From: Symsagittifera roscoffensis
Lineage: Eukaryota > Xenacoelomorpha > Acoela > Convolutidae
Assembly (NCBI RefSeq): GCF_963678635.1
Contig: NC_087063.1
Span: 50,851,220-50,915,219, forward strand
Length of the DNA: 64,000 nucleotides
Reading direction: 5' to 3'
Part shown: positions 22,716 to 34,080 of the stretch, piece by piece
Layout: every line of letters begins with the position of its first letter
Position numbering within the stretch: position 1 is the stretch's first letter
Made by a program: the position numbers and the translations under genes
The notes under the pieces: generated by a model
What the model saw: the letters and a program-made list of their open reading frames with translations, nothing else
The model's database searches: none
What the model was told of the DNA's origin: nothing

Positions 22716-23438
22716 AAACAATAATCTAAATCAGCTACTGAATTTTAGCTAGAACAACAGAAGCAAGTATAAAATCCTCATCACCAATACAACAACGTGT
22801 AATGCCTTAATCTGAAACTAGAAAAATTGAGATCATTAATTTGTATTTGCTCCAATATGGCATTACCGTGTTTAGCGATGAAAATTGTCATTTGTATTGA
22901 TTCCAATGGAGTTATAGTTTATAAGGTTGTTTTCTACTTTTTTCATGTTGTTGCCAATTGAGCAATTTTTTTAGCGACGTATTGCTTGAATGTATTAGCC
23001 TGTAAAATTACATCCTTGCAATTCGTGTAATTTACACTGAAAGATGTAATTTACAATTAAAGATGCTGAAAGATGTAATTTAGTTGTTTGCATACTCAAA
23101 CCATTCAAATTTAGCCTGTAGTCTCCTCAAATCTGCAAAAACACCGCGTAACCAATTACAACGTTAGTAATAAAAACGATGAAAAAAGTCTGTCATTAAA
23201 CAGTTGTAACAATAGGAATCAGTTCGTCCATGTCCAACAAGTTTGGTTCAACTTCAAGCATGGTTAGCTTTGTTATCAAGCTTCTCTTAGTTTGAAATTT
23301 CAAAGGACTCGTATTAATATAAAAAATAAAGCTTCAAGTCGACAGTTTGAATTTTTTTCGAATTGCAACTCACTTTATATTATCATTAATTTCAAAAAAA
23401 TTTATCTTCAGTGAAAATCAGATCTTTTGATTCAACAA
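22716..23438. other. Unassigned sequence upstream of the glycosyltransferase-like gene
   Basis: No ORF of note. It includes a small repeated word (AAAGATGTAATTTA near 23,040-23,082). The promoter and 5' UTR of the following gene would lie here, but no clear core promoter can be named. Confidence 0.35.
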
Positions 23439-23822
23439 ATGTTGTCATTTAAACTTTGGTTTATTATTGTTATAATATTAATATTTTTTTGGTTGGTTTT
23501 AAATCCAAAAGCAAAAAACGAATGGAACAAAACAAAATATTTCCAAATTACTACAAGCGAATCATCGGATGCTCATCAATTTTGTCAGCCTGATTCAAAT
23601 AAGTTCATTTCATTCCGAGATGTTGATGATAATGGTCATGGTTTTTTGCATAAACTCACGGATTATTTGCATGGCGGTTATCTTGCGATTTCAGTTAAAC
23701 GAATAATGGTTGATTTTTCACCAAAATTGGGAGCCAGTGCCTATTCGCAGAAAATTGCCCGCCCATCCATGACATTTGGTCAAGTTTTGGATCTGTCAAA
23801 ATTTATGGTGAGGAATAAAAAA
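23439..23822 (+). CDS. Putative fucosyltransferase-like type II membrane glycosyltransferase, exon 1
   Basis: The ATG at 23,439 opens a protein with a short cytoplasmic end and a single hydrophobic anchor (LWFIIVIILIFFWLVL, about residues 5-21), then a lumenal stem. This is the layout of Golgi glycosyltransferases. A Gly/His-rich block (DDNGHGFLHKLTDYLHGGYL) near residues 62-82, followed by LAISVKRIMVDF, resembles the N-terminal donor-domain start of GT-B fucosyltransferases. The exon ends at AAAAAA|GTAAGT (23,822) or possibly at ATG|GTGAGG (23,807); both are phase 0. Downstream exons lie past a 9.3-kb intron holding element D. Family assignment is inference. Confidence 0.5.
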
Positions 23823-24369
23823 GTAAGTAATAATTGCCTTAGTACCAGAAGATGGCTTCGTTGCTGTTAAACTCCAATTGCTGCGAACCTTACTGGGTCT
23901 TTTTGTCAGCGACGGGCATTGATGCCGAAATAGAAAAATTGCGAAAAGTTATTCAGTTTTTTTGGGTAAAAATTAGCAATCATCTGAGTTACCAAAATTT
24001 CTATACATAGTTTAAATATAAAATGCTTATTTTTCATGAAATATGTTTTTTGATCACGTTTGGGGACAAAATTTAGTATTCTGGTGTGCACAAAATTAAG
24101 TTCCACAAAATCCTGTGATAGTACTCGGTTGAATGTATAAATTTCAAATTTAGATTCTGATACAAGCAACCCTTTTCTTACCACGCGTTATAAAAGCCAT
24201 CTCGTAATAAATTTTTTATTAAACTTCATCTTCTGCATGCAAATTGAAATGTGTTTGATGATTTAAATAGAATAAAAGCATAAGCGTCGCTGAAAAATAA
24301 TTTCTTACACAAAGAGAGCGTCCCTGAAAAAAAATTGAAGAGTTTTTTGGCAACATAAGAAAGCAAATT
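23823..24369 (+). other. Intron 1 of the glycosyltransferase-like gene, 5' part
   Basis: It begins with a strong GTAAGT donor. No coding signal was seen up to repeat R1 copy 2. Confidence 0.4.
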
Positions 24370-24662
24370 TAAGGGCGGATGCCACTTCCCTCAGGGATTC
24401 GACTCCATGCCGACCCAAAGAGCCCCCCCTTTGTATTTTAAGATATCCCTTTTTGACAGACTGACCCTAAATTTTTTCTAAAGGCGCCTTCGGTGCCAAA
24501 ATATACCAATTTTGTGGGGGGAGCGATTTTTGGTCAAAATTTGCGAAAAAGTGCCTAAAAAAGCCTTTTTGGCCTGTTTTTCCAAAAATTTACCAACGGC
24601 GCCAAAAGTTTGATCAAAATGGGGTCTTCATAGTGATTTGGGAGAGCTCGTCTAGAAATCTG
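24370..24662 (+). repeat. Dispersed repeat R1, copy 2 (truncated)
   Basis: It matches copy 1 and the reverse complement of copy 3 from GATTCGACTCC through AAGGCGCCTTCGG to GGGAGAGCTCG. It stops just at the truncated 3' end of element D, so the junction removed the end of this repeat. Confidence 0.55.
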
Positions 24663-24778
24663 TAATGAGAAAAATGTAAAATGAAAAAACGATGAAAAAA
24701 TTGATAGAAAGATTGAATTGATTATTTTAATTTGTTGAACTGCGTCGGAAAGAAACATTTGAAAAGTGATTTGCTTTT

Positions 24779-25721
24779 TTATTGAAAGACTTTTTTTTCG
24801 GAGTTGAAGCCAAGTGTGCTCGAATTTTTTTTTTGATTTTTGAGTGGGTTAAGTATGAAGAGTTTTTGTTGAAGGAACTCTGGGTGTTTAGTTGTTAACT
24901 TTCTCAGTTTTTTTTTGTGGGATAATGAGGGAATTTTCGGAGTTAGAACGGCTTTCGACTGAGTGATCATGTCGAAGTTTATGTTTGAGATAATTTAAAA
25001 ATTTTGTTTTGGAGGAAGGTAGGGTATAAATTGAGACAAAATTGTACATTGTTGTTTGATAGAAGAGGGTTGCAACTTTCTATATGATATTTACTTAAGT
25101 TGTCATATAGAAGGGTAGTGCTTGTTTTTGACCTGGAGGTCTCTGTATTATGGTTTTAGATCTAGTTCAAGTTGGAGATAGATCGGCTAATAGTAGTGGT
25201 AATTAGAGAGAAATGAAATGATATTAAACTATTTTGATTGGCTGATTTTGAACAGGTTTATTCTAGAGAGAAAATAATTGTTTGTTACTAAGAATTACTC
25301 TAAATTTTGACTAAAAAAGTAATCAATGCTGTCTAATTAATCAGAGCGTTTCTGATATTCAATTTTAAAGCATATTTCAGCTTGTGGAATAAAAGTTTTG
25401 TAATCTTTCTTGGGTGATTTCTAAGACGAGATGATTGGCGTTGTTGTGATTTGTCTTTCTTTCGGGTATTAGGATTTTCTCTTGTAGTTTACGATTGAGT
25501 CTTTGTTTTTGAACTATTTGTTTTTGAGATTTTTCAGACATCTCATTTTGAGTTATATCGGGTGATTGTGGTAGATGACTGAAGTTGTGTTGCTTCCTGT
25601 TGTACGTCAATTTCTGTGATTTTGTCAACGATGTGTTGTCTGTGAAGAAGTATGGTTGTATTAATTCACGAAGGGCGTATTCCCTCGAAAAGTATGGTGA
25701 AAGATTATTTTTGTGTTGCAC
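24779..25721 (-). pseudogene. Element D integrase tail and following region
   Basis: The stretch 25,377-25,721 (minus) starts with NNLSPYFSREYALRELIQ, matching the equivalent words of element C near 12,740-12,790, and continues Lys/Gln/Asn-rich. The remaining part to 24,779 is low complexity with stops. Confidence 0.5.
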
Positions 25722-26773
25722 TCTTTCTTTTTTGTTGTTATTTGTCAGTTTAGATGTGATCTCTGGAGGTTTTCTATATATTGAAATGGCCCTTTTCTCA
25801 TAAGTTGTAGCTTTTTTGAGATTCGTTTTTGATTATTAAGACATGGGATTTTTAGGTTTGATGCTGGAGTAAAACATGTTTTTATTTGAGACTGAAATTT
25901 TTGTCTTCGTAACAATTTTTTTGCAATTTTTTGATAAACTTCATCATGTTTTTTTTCTCTGTTGAAAATCCATTCGTTATGGGTTTAAGAGGCTATTTTA
26001 AAATTTGTGGAAGTAGAAAAAGGTCTTCTTCGTGAGTGTGAATTGTTAGATTATAACAAATTGATTCTTAATTGGGTTGACGGTGAATTTTTCGAGGAGG
26101 TAGCTGCAAACATTATAGGTTAACGTGGTATTTGGTTAAAAACCATTTCTTATGGTGATAGTCCAAACGTTGTTGTGATTTGAGAATTATAAGCTGATGG
26201 GACTAATTTTAGGTCTGCTGACCATTAGTTGTATCTTGTATCGTTTCCGTTTATTATACGTCGAAGATATTCTTGTAGTGAGCGGTTAATGCCTTCAACT
26301 CGTCCATTTGTTCATGGTGCATGGGATTTTCTAGGTTTAATACAGGTGACTTGTTGTAATGATTTTGTTACTTATGAATTCTGTTCCAATGTCTGTGACA
26401 AGGATTTCAGGTAGTCCAAGTTTTGCTATCCAGTGTTCGTAAAGAGTTGTGTAAGCATAATAAGCGTTGCAGTGAGGTACAGGGTTTAGTGTTAAATGGT
26501 GTGTAAATGCATCTACTGTTAGCATTATATACGAATTGCTTTCTGAGTACGGTGATATAGGGCCTTTGGTATCAAATTAGGTTCTATCATTGAAATATAA
26601 ACATTGTCCTTTAAAGTTTTGTTTTTTTTGCAATTGGTGTGGGAAAGATTTGTTTTATTGACATGTAATGCAACCATTGCAAAGTTTTTTATCCAAATTG
26701 GTCTGTTCGGAAAATAATTTTGAGTGAAATTTAAACAAGCTTTTTCTGATCCTAGAGGCCCTTTTGTATGCAA
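25722..26773 (-). pseudogene. pol: Element D integrase
   Basis: The zinc-finger region is at 26,773-26,525 (THTKGPLGSEKA-type start; finger decayed). The core is at 26,525-26,337 with VDAFTHHLTLNPVPH and ILVTDIGTEFISN, where the second catalytic Asp is kept but the usual Asn after it is Ile. It matches element C word by word. Stops break it beyond 26,337. Confidence 0.6.
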
Positions 26774-27300
26774 GAAATGTGAAATGTGAATTGCAATTAA
26801 GATTAAGTTTAGTGGAAGTCACTGTTTTCCTTTATCGTCGTAATGTTAATTTTTCGGAAAAATCGAAGTAAAGTTTCTTTTTCCTGATATTGTTATATCG
26901 TCTTTTTCTGTTTTTAATTAATATTTGTGCCAAAACTTAGGTTTTGGGATGACAGGGTCAAGATTTTGGTATTTCTGTAATATCTGAATTGTCATTGTTT
27001 CTCTAATTGGAAAAAAAATTTAAAATTTCAGTTTTTGAGGGAGGTATATTATCCAAGGGGTCTTGTAAATTAAATATCTTTTTGATTGTATGTTTTTGAT
27101 TTGGTTCGGGCGGATCTGGCAATTTTATGATCTCTGTTAGATTTTCTTTTTCTATTAAGGAGAATGATTTGTTGCGTTGTGGTTTTTGCTTAGGAATTTT
27201 CCATTGTGTATTTTTCTTTCTTAATGATGAATATGGTACTGGCTTAAATGTATTCTCTACTAATACATGTACTTCATAGTGGTTGTTTTCATAATCGAAT
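26774..27300 (-). pseudogene. Element D RNase H-integrase linker
   Basis: Decayed, Lys/Asn-rich. KKIFNLQDPLDN-type words correspond to the linker of element C. No domain is recognised. Confidence 0.35.
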
Positions 27301-28480
27301 AATAATTGAAAATCTTTTAGGGTGTTCTTTGTTTAGTATCAGAGTCAGTTTTTACTGCGTATTTACATTCTAGTCATGGTGATGTTTCATCTTTTGGACG
27401 GAAAATTTTTATACTTTTTGTTTTTTCTACAGTTGTTTGTCGTGTTATCAGTTCAATAGATGTACTTCGACTAAATGTATCTGGTAAAGCAGGGTTTTTG
27501 CCTACTGTTCAAATTGTACGTAGGTTTGGAAATCTCAGTAAAACAAGTTGAAATCTATATACTCTATGGTTCGGATTAGATTTTTGTGTTGCATCGCACC
27601 TAGCGTAAAAGGGCTTACTTGAACCTGGTATTGTGTTTGAAGTTTGTTCTGTGAGAAGGGCTTTTATTTCATCGAAGCGTTTTTGATGTTCTTTTGTCCA
27701 TCTAAAACTGTTTCGTTATCAAAGGATTTTGTAAAGTTGTCTGAGATATAGTCGCTTTTGTAAGAATTTTACTTATGAGGACCAGCATTCCAAGAAATTT
27801 TTGCAATTTCTTTTTAATTGATGGTAATTGGATTTCAAAATTGCGTCCATGCGTGATTTTAAAAATGTGGTTGCGGTGCCTTGTGGTGGAAAAAAGTGAT
27901 TTACCTGCGGCTGCTTTCATGTTTTCTTTAAACAAAATTTGGTGTCATTTGTCTAAAATTTAAAACAATTCTTGTTTTATTTGTGACTGTATAAAAACAT
28001 CGTCTAAATATGTAATGACGTTTTGGCTAAAAACTAGTGGTCTAAAAATTTTGCTAATATAGCTGAGAAAGCTGCTGGCCTTTGGAAATACCATAGAATA
28101 GTCAATTGAATTCGAATTTCGCTGATTTCTAATAATGAATTGTTTTAGTCGATGTGGTTGTGTCTAATGACATTTGATTAAATGCGCTATTCATATCGAC
28201 GGTGTTACAGTTTTGTCCGTTTGTTTTTTTAAGTATCACTTGTATTGGTTCTATGCACCAATTGAGTATCGATCCATCAATTAGAGATTTTAATTAACTT
28301 GCGTCTAGAACAATTTCAATTGATTTTCCTTTAGCGAGAATAATTACGGGATTGATAAATGTGTTTTCTTTGGGTTGTTGTTCTTTGTTTACTGGTGAGA
28401 TAATTTGATACTGCTCGAGAATATCTAAAAGTCCGTTTACTTAGTCTTGTAAGTGGTTTGGTATTTTACTGCGTTGGAAT
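27301..28480 (-). pseudogene. pol: Element D reverse transcriptase and RNase H
   Basis: On the minus strand the YLDD box is intact at 28,010-27,999 (context ITYLDDVF). A stretch at 27,935-27,702 matches the RT thumb region of element C, and RNase H sequence follows toward 27,450. A motif-A-like NSAFNQM word lies near 28,190. Frames are broken by stops. Order and motifs are as in Ty3/gypsy elements. Confidence 0.6.
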
Positions 28481-29169
28481 TAATTGGAAGATGTAGTGGT
28501 GAGTGTATTTTTCCACCATCTTGTTTTGATGTGGCAAAAACCATGGGACATTTCAATGATCTTTCTGCTAATTGTTCAAGTTCTTGCTGATTATTTTGGG
28601 AATGTTGAAAAAATGAACATCGTCAAAAATTGTTGTTGTTCATTTGTATATTTTGACATTTGGAATGTTGGTTTAAAATAAGGGTTTTCTGAATACTCTT
28701 TCAAGTGTATTGTGAAATGTTGCATTTGTTTCGCAATAACCTATTCTATAAGAAGTGTAATTTTGTATGGCGAATTATTGTATCCATGTATTCTTTATAT
28801 CTGTGTTTGTATCTTTAGCGTGTTTGATAGATGAAATCGTTACTCTAAAATATTCATGAGTTGGCTTGAATTCAAGATGAGATTTTACACTTTTTTTGTG
28901 TTTTCATCAGTGTTATACTAATGTATGTTATTGATTAAAACTCGTATACATGTCTTTTTAGTGGTTTTAGATGTTTTCTTTGTTGATTACATGCAGAGTA
29001 AAATTATGCAAAAATAGAGGTTTCTTATTTATTCTTTGGAAAAATGTTAGGGAAGTATTACTAAGTTTTTTTATTCATCTTTTTTTTATGGTTTTGCAGT
29101 TTAAAATGTTGATTGTTGGGATATATTTAGTAATAAATGGGATTCCAACTATGTTATGTTTAATGTCCG
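28481..29169 (-). pseudogene. Element D protease-RT linker
   Basis: No readable motif. It occupies the position of the decayed linker of element C. Confidence 0.3.
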
Positions 29170-29420
29170 TTATGTGGAATATTTGTTTAAAGGGTTTGTT
29201 TTAAAGTTTGTTGTGTTCCATTGCTCGAGTTGGGACAAGGAGAAATTGAGTTTTTCCATTGTTAAACTTGTGCCTTGTGCAGTGGCTAGGTTAATAGAAG
29301 TTTTTGAAGCAGAAAGTTTCGACTGTAGATTTTGAATTTCATTCCAAGTAGGGATGGTTTTAATGTTTGACACTGCACCAATGTCGATTAAAAATTGTAT
29401 TTCAGGGTATGGTTGTTAAG
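29170..29420 (-). pseudogene. Element D protease remnant
   Basis: FLIDIGAVSNIKTIPTWNEI is readable on the minus strand. It corresponds to the DSGA protease of element C, with the Ser of the catalytic triplet changed to Ile, so it would be inactive. A 67-codon open stretch follows. Confidence 0.55.
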
Positions 29421-29599
29421 ATTTTTTTGTTTTTCGGGCTTTCTAAAAGAAATGGAATTGTCCAAATCTTTTTTTTTGGTGGTGATGTTTTGTTCGTTGT
29501 ATTCTGGTATTAATTGTTCATACTTGAATTAGTTTCATTTATATGTGTAGTGTCATTTGTGGTTCTTGATTGTTATGTGGTTCTTGAGGATTAGAACAG

Positions 29600-31407
29600 G
29601 AAATATAATTTTGGTAATAACTCGATTCAATTGATGGTTCTTATTCATGTTCTACTTCAAGCTTGTTAATAATTAATATGTTTTCTGTGACAATTTCGTT
29701 ATCTTTGCTTTCACAGGGTATGTGGTTTAATTGTAGTTCTAATGTTTCCGTGTTGTCAATACCTGTACGGTTTGAAACTGTTTCATCTGTTGATAGTACT
29801 TGTTTAGTTTGTCTTTGATGCTTTTTTGTAGTTTTGATTCTGTTTGTTTGAATATTGTGAGTTATTTCGATGTGGTGATTGAAAATATTTTTATGAATTG
29901 TTTTGATAGTTGTTATTTCTATTTCTGGATTTACCACAGGATTTATCATTATAATCATTATTACTTGTTCGATTTGTTGGAATAATTTTGCGATCAATTG
30001 TTTGTGTGATTCCAATGTCGATTATTTGAATAACTTCGATTTCGATTATTGAACGAGTTTGGTGGCGGTCATTAGTCTAGTATCTATTTCGAGTAATTGA
30101 AATTGAGCGGTTTTTGTCATAGTTTGAATAAATACTTCTTTTTGAGTTTGATATAGAGTAATTGTTTCTATAGTGATTGTTTTGAATACTTGATCTACTC
30201 CATGTATTTTCTGATTTTATGAATTTTGCCGATCTGGTGATCTTCGGCGAGAATCATTTGAATAGAGAGATTGTGATCTGATTTTACTGTAGGTATTTGG
30301 CAATGCTTTTCATGAGCTATTTTACTTTGAATACTTTTAATTGGTAAATTTTGATCTTTTTTCTTGTATTGGTAAAATATTTGCTTGTTTCTTTGTGTTT
30401 TAGTAGTCTATTTGAACTATCGGTTGTTTTGATTGCATTCAGCAATGCTATGTCCATATCTGCGAAAATAATTACACATTTTTTGAATGACGCTTTGCCT
30501 TCGAAATTTGATTTTTTTTCATAGATGTTTAAGATTTGAGTGTTTTTTTTTCTGCTAATTCATTATCAGAGTCTTGGATATTATTAATATGTGAAATTGT
30601 TGTTTGGACGTAGTTTACATTTTGCAGTTTAAAATTTTTGGTTTCTTCTATTTTCATTGTTTTTTTCAGCTTGCTGTTAAATAATCTTTGTGTACAGAGA
30701 CAGTTGCAAATGCTGCACGTCAAATGCTGAATATTCAACAAAAATAATAAATGAGACCATTCAGGGTCCCATACAAAATCTGTTTTGTCTGCTAATCGAA
30801 AGATTTTTTCTTGCTGGTGAGAGTAGATCTAAGTTGTGTTGGAAATTATTTATTACGAACCGTGCTAGGGTTCTTTGCAGATCATCTTATACTATTTTTC
30901 ATATTTCATTATCAGTGGGTGTTTCACGAATTGAGTCTAAAAGAGGCGAGAAAAGGTTTATTTCATTTCTTGTCTTACTAATGCCTCTCGTGATGTTTAT
31001 GGTGGTGATATAAAAAATGTTTCATTTGGTTCTAGTATAGAAATAAAACTATAAATGATAGAGAAAATATAATTTGAGAAAATTGAGTTTGCTCTTTGTA
31101 ATTTTTGATGTTGTGTATTTTTGATATTTTTCTGTGAAATTTTTTGAGAAATCTAACTCTATATCATCTGTTTGTATTCGGTGATGTGTTTGGTTTGATG
31201 ATTGTGGTGATAGGATTTCAATAGTAAATTTACCGTAATGTGAAGTGATTTTACTAATACCTGGTTGATATTGATCGAGTACTTGTCTTCTGATTTCTGT
31301 TTCAGGAAACTCTTGATTACATGGGTTCTTTCTTTTTCGAACAAACATGCAAACATGGCACAGTTGTAATTGTCCTCTAGCGGGATCGCTTTGTGAGTTA
31401 GTGGCAA
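29600..31407 (-). pseudogene. gag: Element D gag
   Basis: The N-terminal part near 31,348-31,049 (IQTDDIELDFSKNF) matches element C gag. The capsid part is heavily decayed. The CCHC knuckle at 30,476-30,435 reads CNYFRRYGHSIAEC, so the second zinc ligand is lost. The basic tail and acidic linker follow toward 29,641. Many stops. Confidence 0.55.
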
Positions 31408-32016
31408 AGGGAAGAATAGAATCGTCGCTAAAATTTTTGTCGTATTGAATCTTTTTTGTCCGGTATTGCGGTTAATTTGTAACTTTCAATGTGCCCTATT
31501 GGTTGATTCCAATTATAGAGTCTTACTGGCATACGAAGGTATGAACTTTTTTTCCTGCGTTTACCTTTATTGCTGATGGTGTTGTGGATTCTGATTCTGA
31601 AAAAGGTTTTTGATCGTTTATTCTTTTATTTTTTTCGTCCATTAAATCTCGAATATTTTGAGGTTTTTGTATTGTAGTTGTGTCAGATTCCAAAACAACT
31701 TTTAGTGTTTTGGAAAATTTTTGTTTAAATATTTGTTTTTGTTTTTGTGAATATTGCCTTCTTTCTTGTTTGTTTTTTCAATCTGATGTATCCTATTTTT
31801 TTATGAGGTGTAATGACAGGACCGTACCATTAATATTTAATTAAAGAATTGTGGAGTATTATTGTTTGTTTGTTTCCTGGATTATCTCTTGACATTAGAG
31901 TTAGAATGATGGTTGCAAAATCCAGGATTTAGACTTTTTTCCTAAATTATTAGTTCTTACAATTTTTGTGGGGTTATCCTAATCTTGGGGCATATATTGT
32001 GGAGTGTAGTCGGGTT

Positions 32017-32019
<3 letters not shown>
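31408..32019 (-). other. Element D region between leader and gag
   Basis: AT-rich, with short coding-like words in changing frames (for example near 31,640-31,720). It probably includes the start of gag. Confidence 0.35.

Positions 32020-32052
<33 letters not shown>
32018..32052. repeat. (AG)n microsatellite
   Basis: A run of AG dinucleotides of about 32 bp in the leader of element D; read along the element it is (CT)n. Confidence 0.85.
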
Positions 32053-32055
<3 letters not shown>

Positions 32056-32059
32056 ATCG

Positions 32060-32370
32060 ATTCGTCAGAATGATTTTGTTCTTTCTCGGTGGCTAAGTTT
32101 TATTTTAAAAAAACTTGCTTAATCTTACTTAGGATTGAGATTTGTGATCAAGCGTTGGAGAATAGTAAAACAGTCCACAAGGTCAGGTATAAGTTGAACA
32201 CAAGTAGATCGTTAGGTAGTATTTTTGATCTAACTAAGTTTATGATTTGTTTAAGCCTGAGTCAACTAAGAGGAGGGGCTCAAATGAAGGATGAATAACC
32301 GAAGTTCTTCACTGTTTATCTTAATTAAAATGGCTAAATGTTCAAAGTTTTCTTTTAATCTTGGGTCGTT
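32060..32370 (-). other. Leader of element D
   Basis: The reverse complement matches the leader of element C at 4,390-4,640 (AACAGTGAAGAACTTCGGTT block and following). This supports a common 5' untranslated region. Confidence 0.6.
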
Positions 32371-32760
32371 GGTTTTTTCAGATAATGTACATCGTCTGTT
32401 CGTCACGCTAACATATTTTAGGCGGCCGGATAGATTCGTGAAACTTCTTAGTCTGATGCAGATCTTAATCTCACTCTTATATCTCCTAGTCTCAATAGAT
32501 CTAGTGTATAATGGTACTTGCGAGTATGATATCAGGAACTCTTCTGAATGAGAACGGCTGTCTTCTAAGTTAGATACTTTTTGCTCTGTTGCTGAAACTA
32601 TGAATAGTTTCAGCGTTACAAATATTTGTAAGTGTTAGCTATGGATCATGATTGGTTAGTTTGAGAGATTTATAGAGATTGTTTTATCAATAATTAAGTT
32701 TCAAACTAGTTCCAAAATGACAAATTCAGGAAGTAAGGCCTGCATGTACCATGCTCAAAT
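32371..32760 (-). repeat. 5' LTR region of element D (approximate)
   Basis: The minus strand matches 2,540-2,860 of element C, including TATAAAT, AACTAACCAATCAT, the hairpin at 32,591-32,614, CTAGATCTATTGAGACTA and CACGAATCTATCCGGCCG. The outer limit is uncertain. Confidence 0.55.
32591..32614 (-). promoter_or_regulatory. Conserved RNA hairpin in the LTR (element D)
   Basis: Perfect 10-bp stem with a 4-nt loop (TTCA on the transcript strand). Relative to element C, two base pairs differ by paired change. Confidence 0.6.
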
Positions 32761-33112
32761 CTGATTGGTTGAAGAATATTATTTTATACCAACGTGAACT
32801 ATATCGCCTCATTTTGATTTAGGGAGAGATAGTTTACTTGGTCCCTTTTGTACATGATGATTGTTTTCACTGCTAATTTGTTTCCAGTTATTCAATTTAA
32901 TCACTTTGATTTTGCTAAACCTAAAAGCGTTTTGTTTTATCAACGTTTAGAGCCAATTTATTTGTAACCAGTCAAAATGACAATGCGACAAATATCGTTC
33001 CATGACAAATCTGCCCAATCAAACAATTGACAGTTTCGACTATTTTATAGACTGGAAGATTTCGTCCCATTTTTCAAATTAATAACTAATTTTTACTCGA
33101 TTGTTTTGAAAG
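32761..33112 (+). other. Intron 1 of the glycosyltransferase-like gene, 3' part
   Basis: No gene was seen. It ends in a T-rich tract and AAAG, the proposed acceptor of exon 2. Confidence 0.35.
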
Positions 33113-33205
33113 GTTCAAACGCCCAAGATTGGGCTGATACGTGTTCCGAGCTTGCTAGTCCGGAGAAACATAATGTTTATGAAAAGTTTGGGCGGTTATC
33201 GGTGT
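33113..33205 (+). CDS. Glycosyltransferase-like gene, candidate exon 2
   Basis: These 31 codons lie between a TTTTGAAAG acceptor and a TGT|GTAAGC donor. Both ends are phase 0, in step with exon 1 and exon 3, and the frame is open and basic (RVPSLLVRRNIMFMKSLGG). Two other frames are also open for a while here, so the exon call rests mainly on the splice signals and phases. Confidence 0.35.
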
Positions 33206-33562
33206 GTAAGCGCAGACGCGCCACTGCCACCGCCAAGGATTTGAAAGATAGTTGTTTTGAATAGGACGCAGTCTTCAGCAGGATGAAATCTGTCTTTTAA
33301 ATGTTTAGGACGGCATTTTCAGAAGGGCGTAAACTGTTCCAACAAAAACTGATAAGCCACCAATAATGACTAAGGAAAACTCCAGCATCTGATTGCTTGA
33401 ATTTCATAGATACCAAAAAACAGTTAAACAAATTTATTTCAATTTAGAAATGACGCAGTTTCCCAAACGTTTGGTCACATTATAAGTAAAAATTTCTCTA
33501 TAATTTGATAAAACCATAGGATTTGCTTATATTTAAAAGTTTGCGCATTTTTTATGTTTCAG

Positions 33563-33829
33563 TTAGACGGTGACTTCGAAATTTGTCGTTTAAGGACCAT
33601 AGAAAGAAATAATTTACCTCCCAACGCTGATGTAATAACAGTGGAATTTGGTCAGCTAGACGCTAACAGATATCCAGAGCTAGCTCCAACCCGCATCAAC
33701 TATCACCTTAATGTTTCGCGATCCAGGGTTATTGAGCCCAAGCCGACAAATTGGATTAGGAGAGATCCACTTTTTAAATTGAAATTGAGAAAACGTAAAT
33801 GTAACGTCTGTCATGAAGATTATAGATGA
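33563..33829 (+). CDS. Glycosyltransferase-like gene, candidate exon 3
   Basis: A TTTTTTATGTTTCAG acceptor precedes an open stretch starting LDGDFEICRLRTIERN. It may end at a stop (33,827) or, more likely, at an earlier AAAC|GTAAAT donor (about 33,796), whose phase 1 fits an acceptor TCTGCAG upstream of the HLRGGD region in exon 4. The sequence is hydrophilic with no motif recognised. Confidence 0.4.
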   Translation, partial: LDGDFEICRLRTIERNNLPPNADVITVEFGQLDANRYPELAPTRINYHLNVSRSRVIEPKPTNWIRRDPLFKLKLRKRKCNVCHEDYR

Positions 33830-34080
33830 AAACTTGTCGAAAAAGTGATAGCTTGAATCACAATTCCGCAAAATTCTAATGTAAAATCAGTTATTCAGAG
33901 AAGCATTTAGAGAAGTTACCATATGTCAATAAACTTTAGAAAATTGTAAATACTTTCCGAAAACATGAACTTTTCTTTATCCGGAAAATACAAATTTAAA
34001 TTAACATAGTTTAAATACAATACTTTGAGTCCCCATTTGAGACTTATCAAACCTGCTTCACCAATTTACTCTTTCATTTT

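Larger units (their letters stand above)
24663..32760 (-). mobile_element. Element D: antisense, 3'-truncated relative of element C
   Basis: Read on the minus strand, it shows LTR and leader (32,760-32,060), gag, DIGA-type protease, RT with YLDD, RNase H and integrase, each matching element C by shared words. The env-like and 3' ORF region and the 3' LTR are missing, and sequence ends against repeat R1 near 24,663. Stops break most frames. It lies in the large intron of the glycosyltransferase-like gene, opposite to the gene's direction. Confidence 0.7.

Noticed and set aside
32018-32052. CRISPR-like or satellite array at the (AG)n run
   Set aside because: Simple dinucleotide microsatellite with no spacers.
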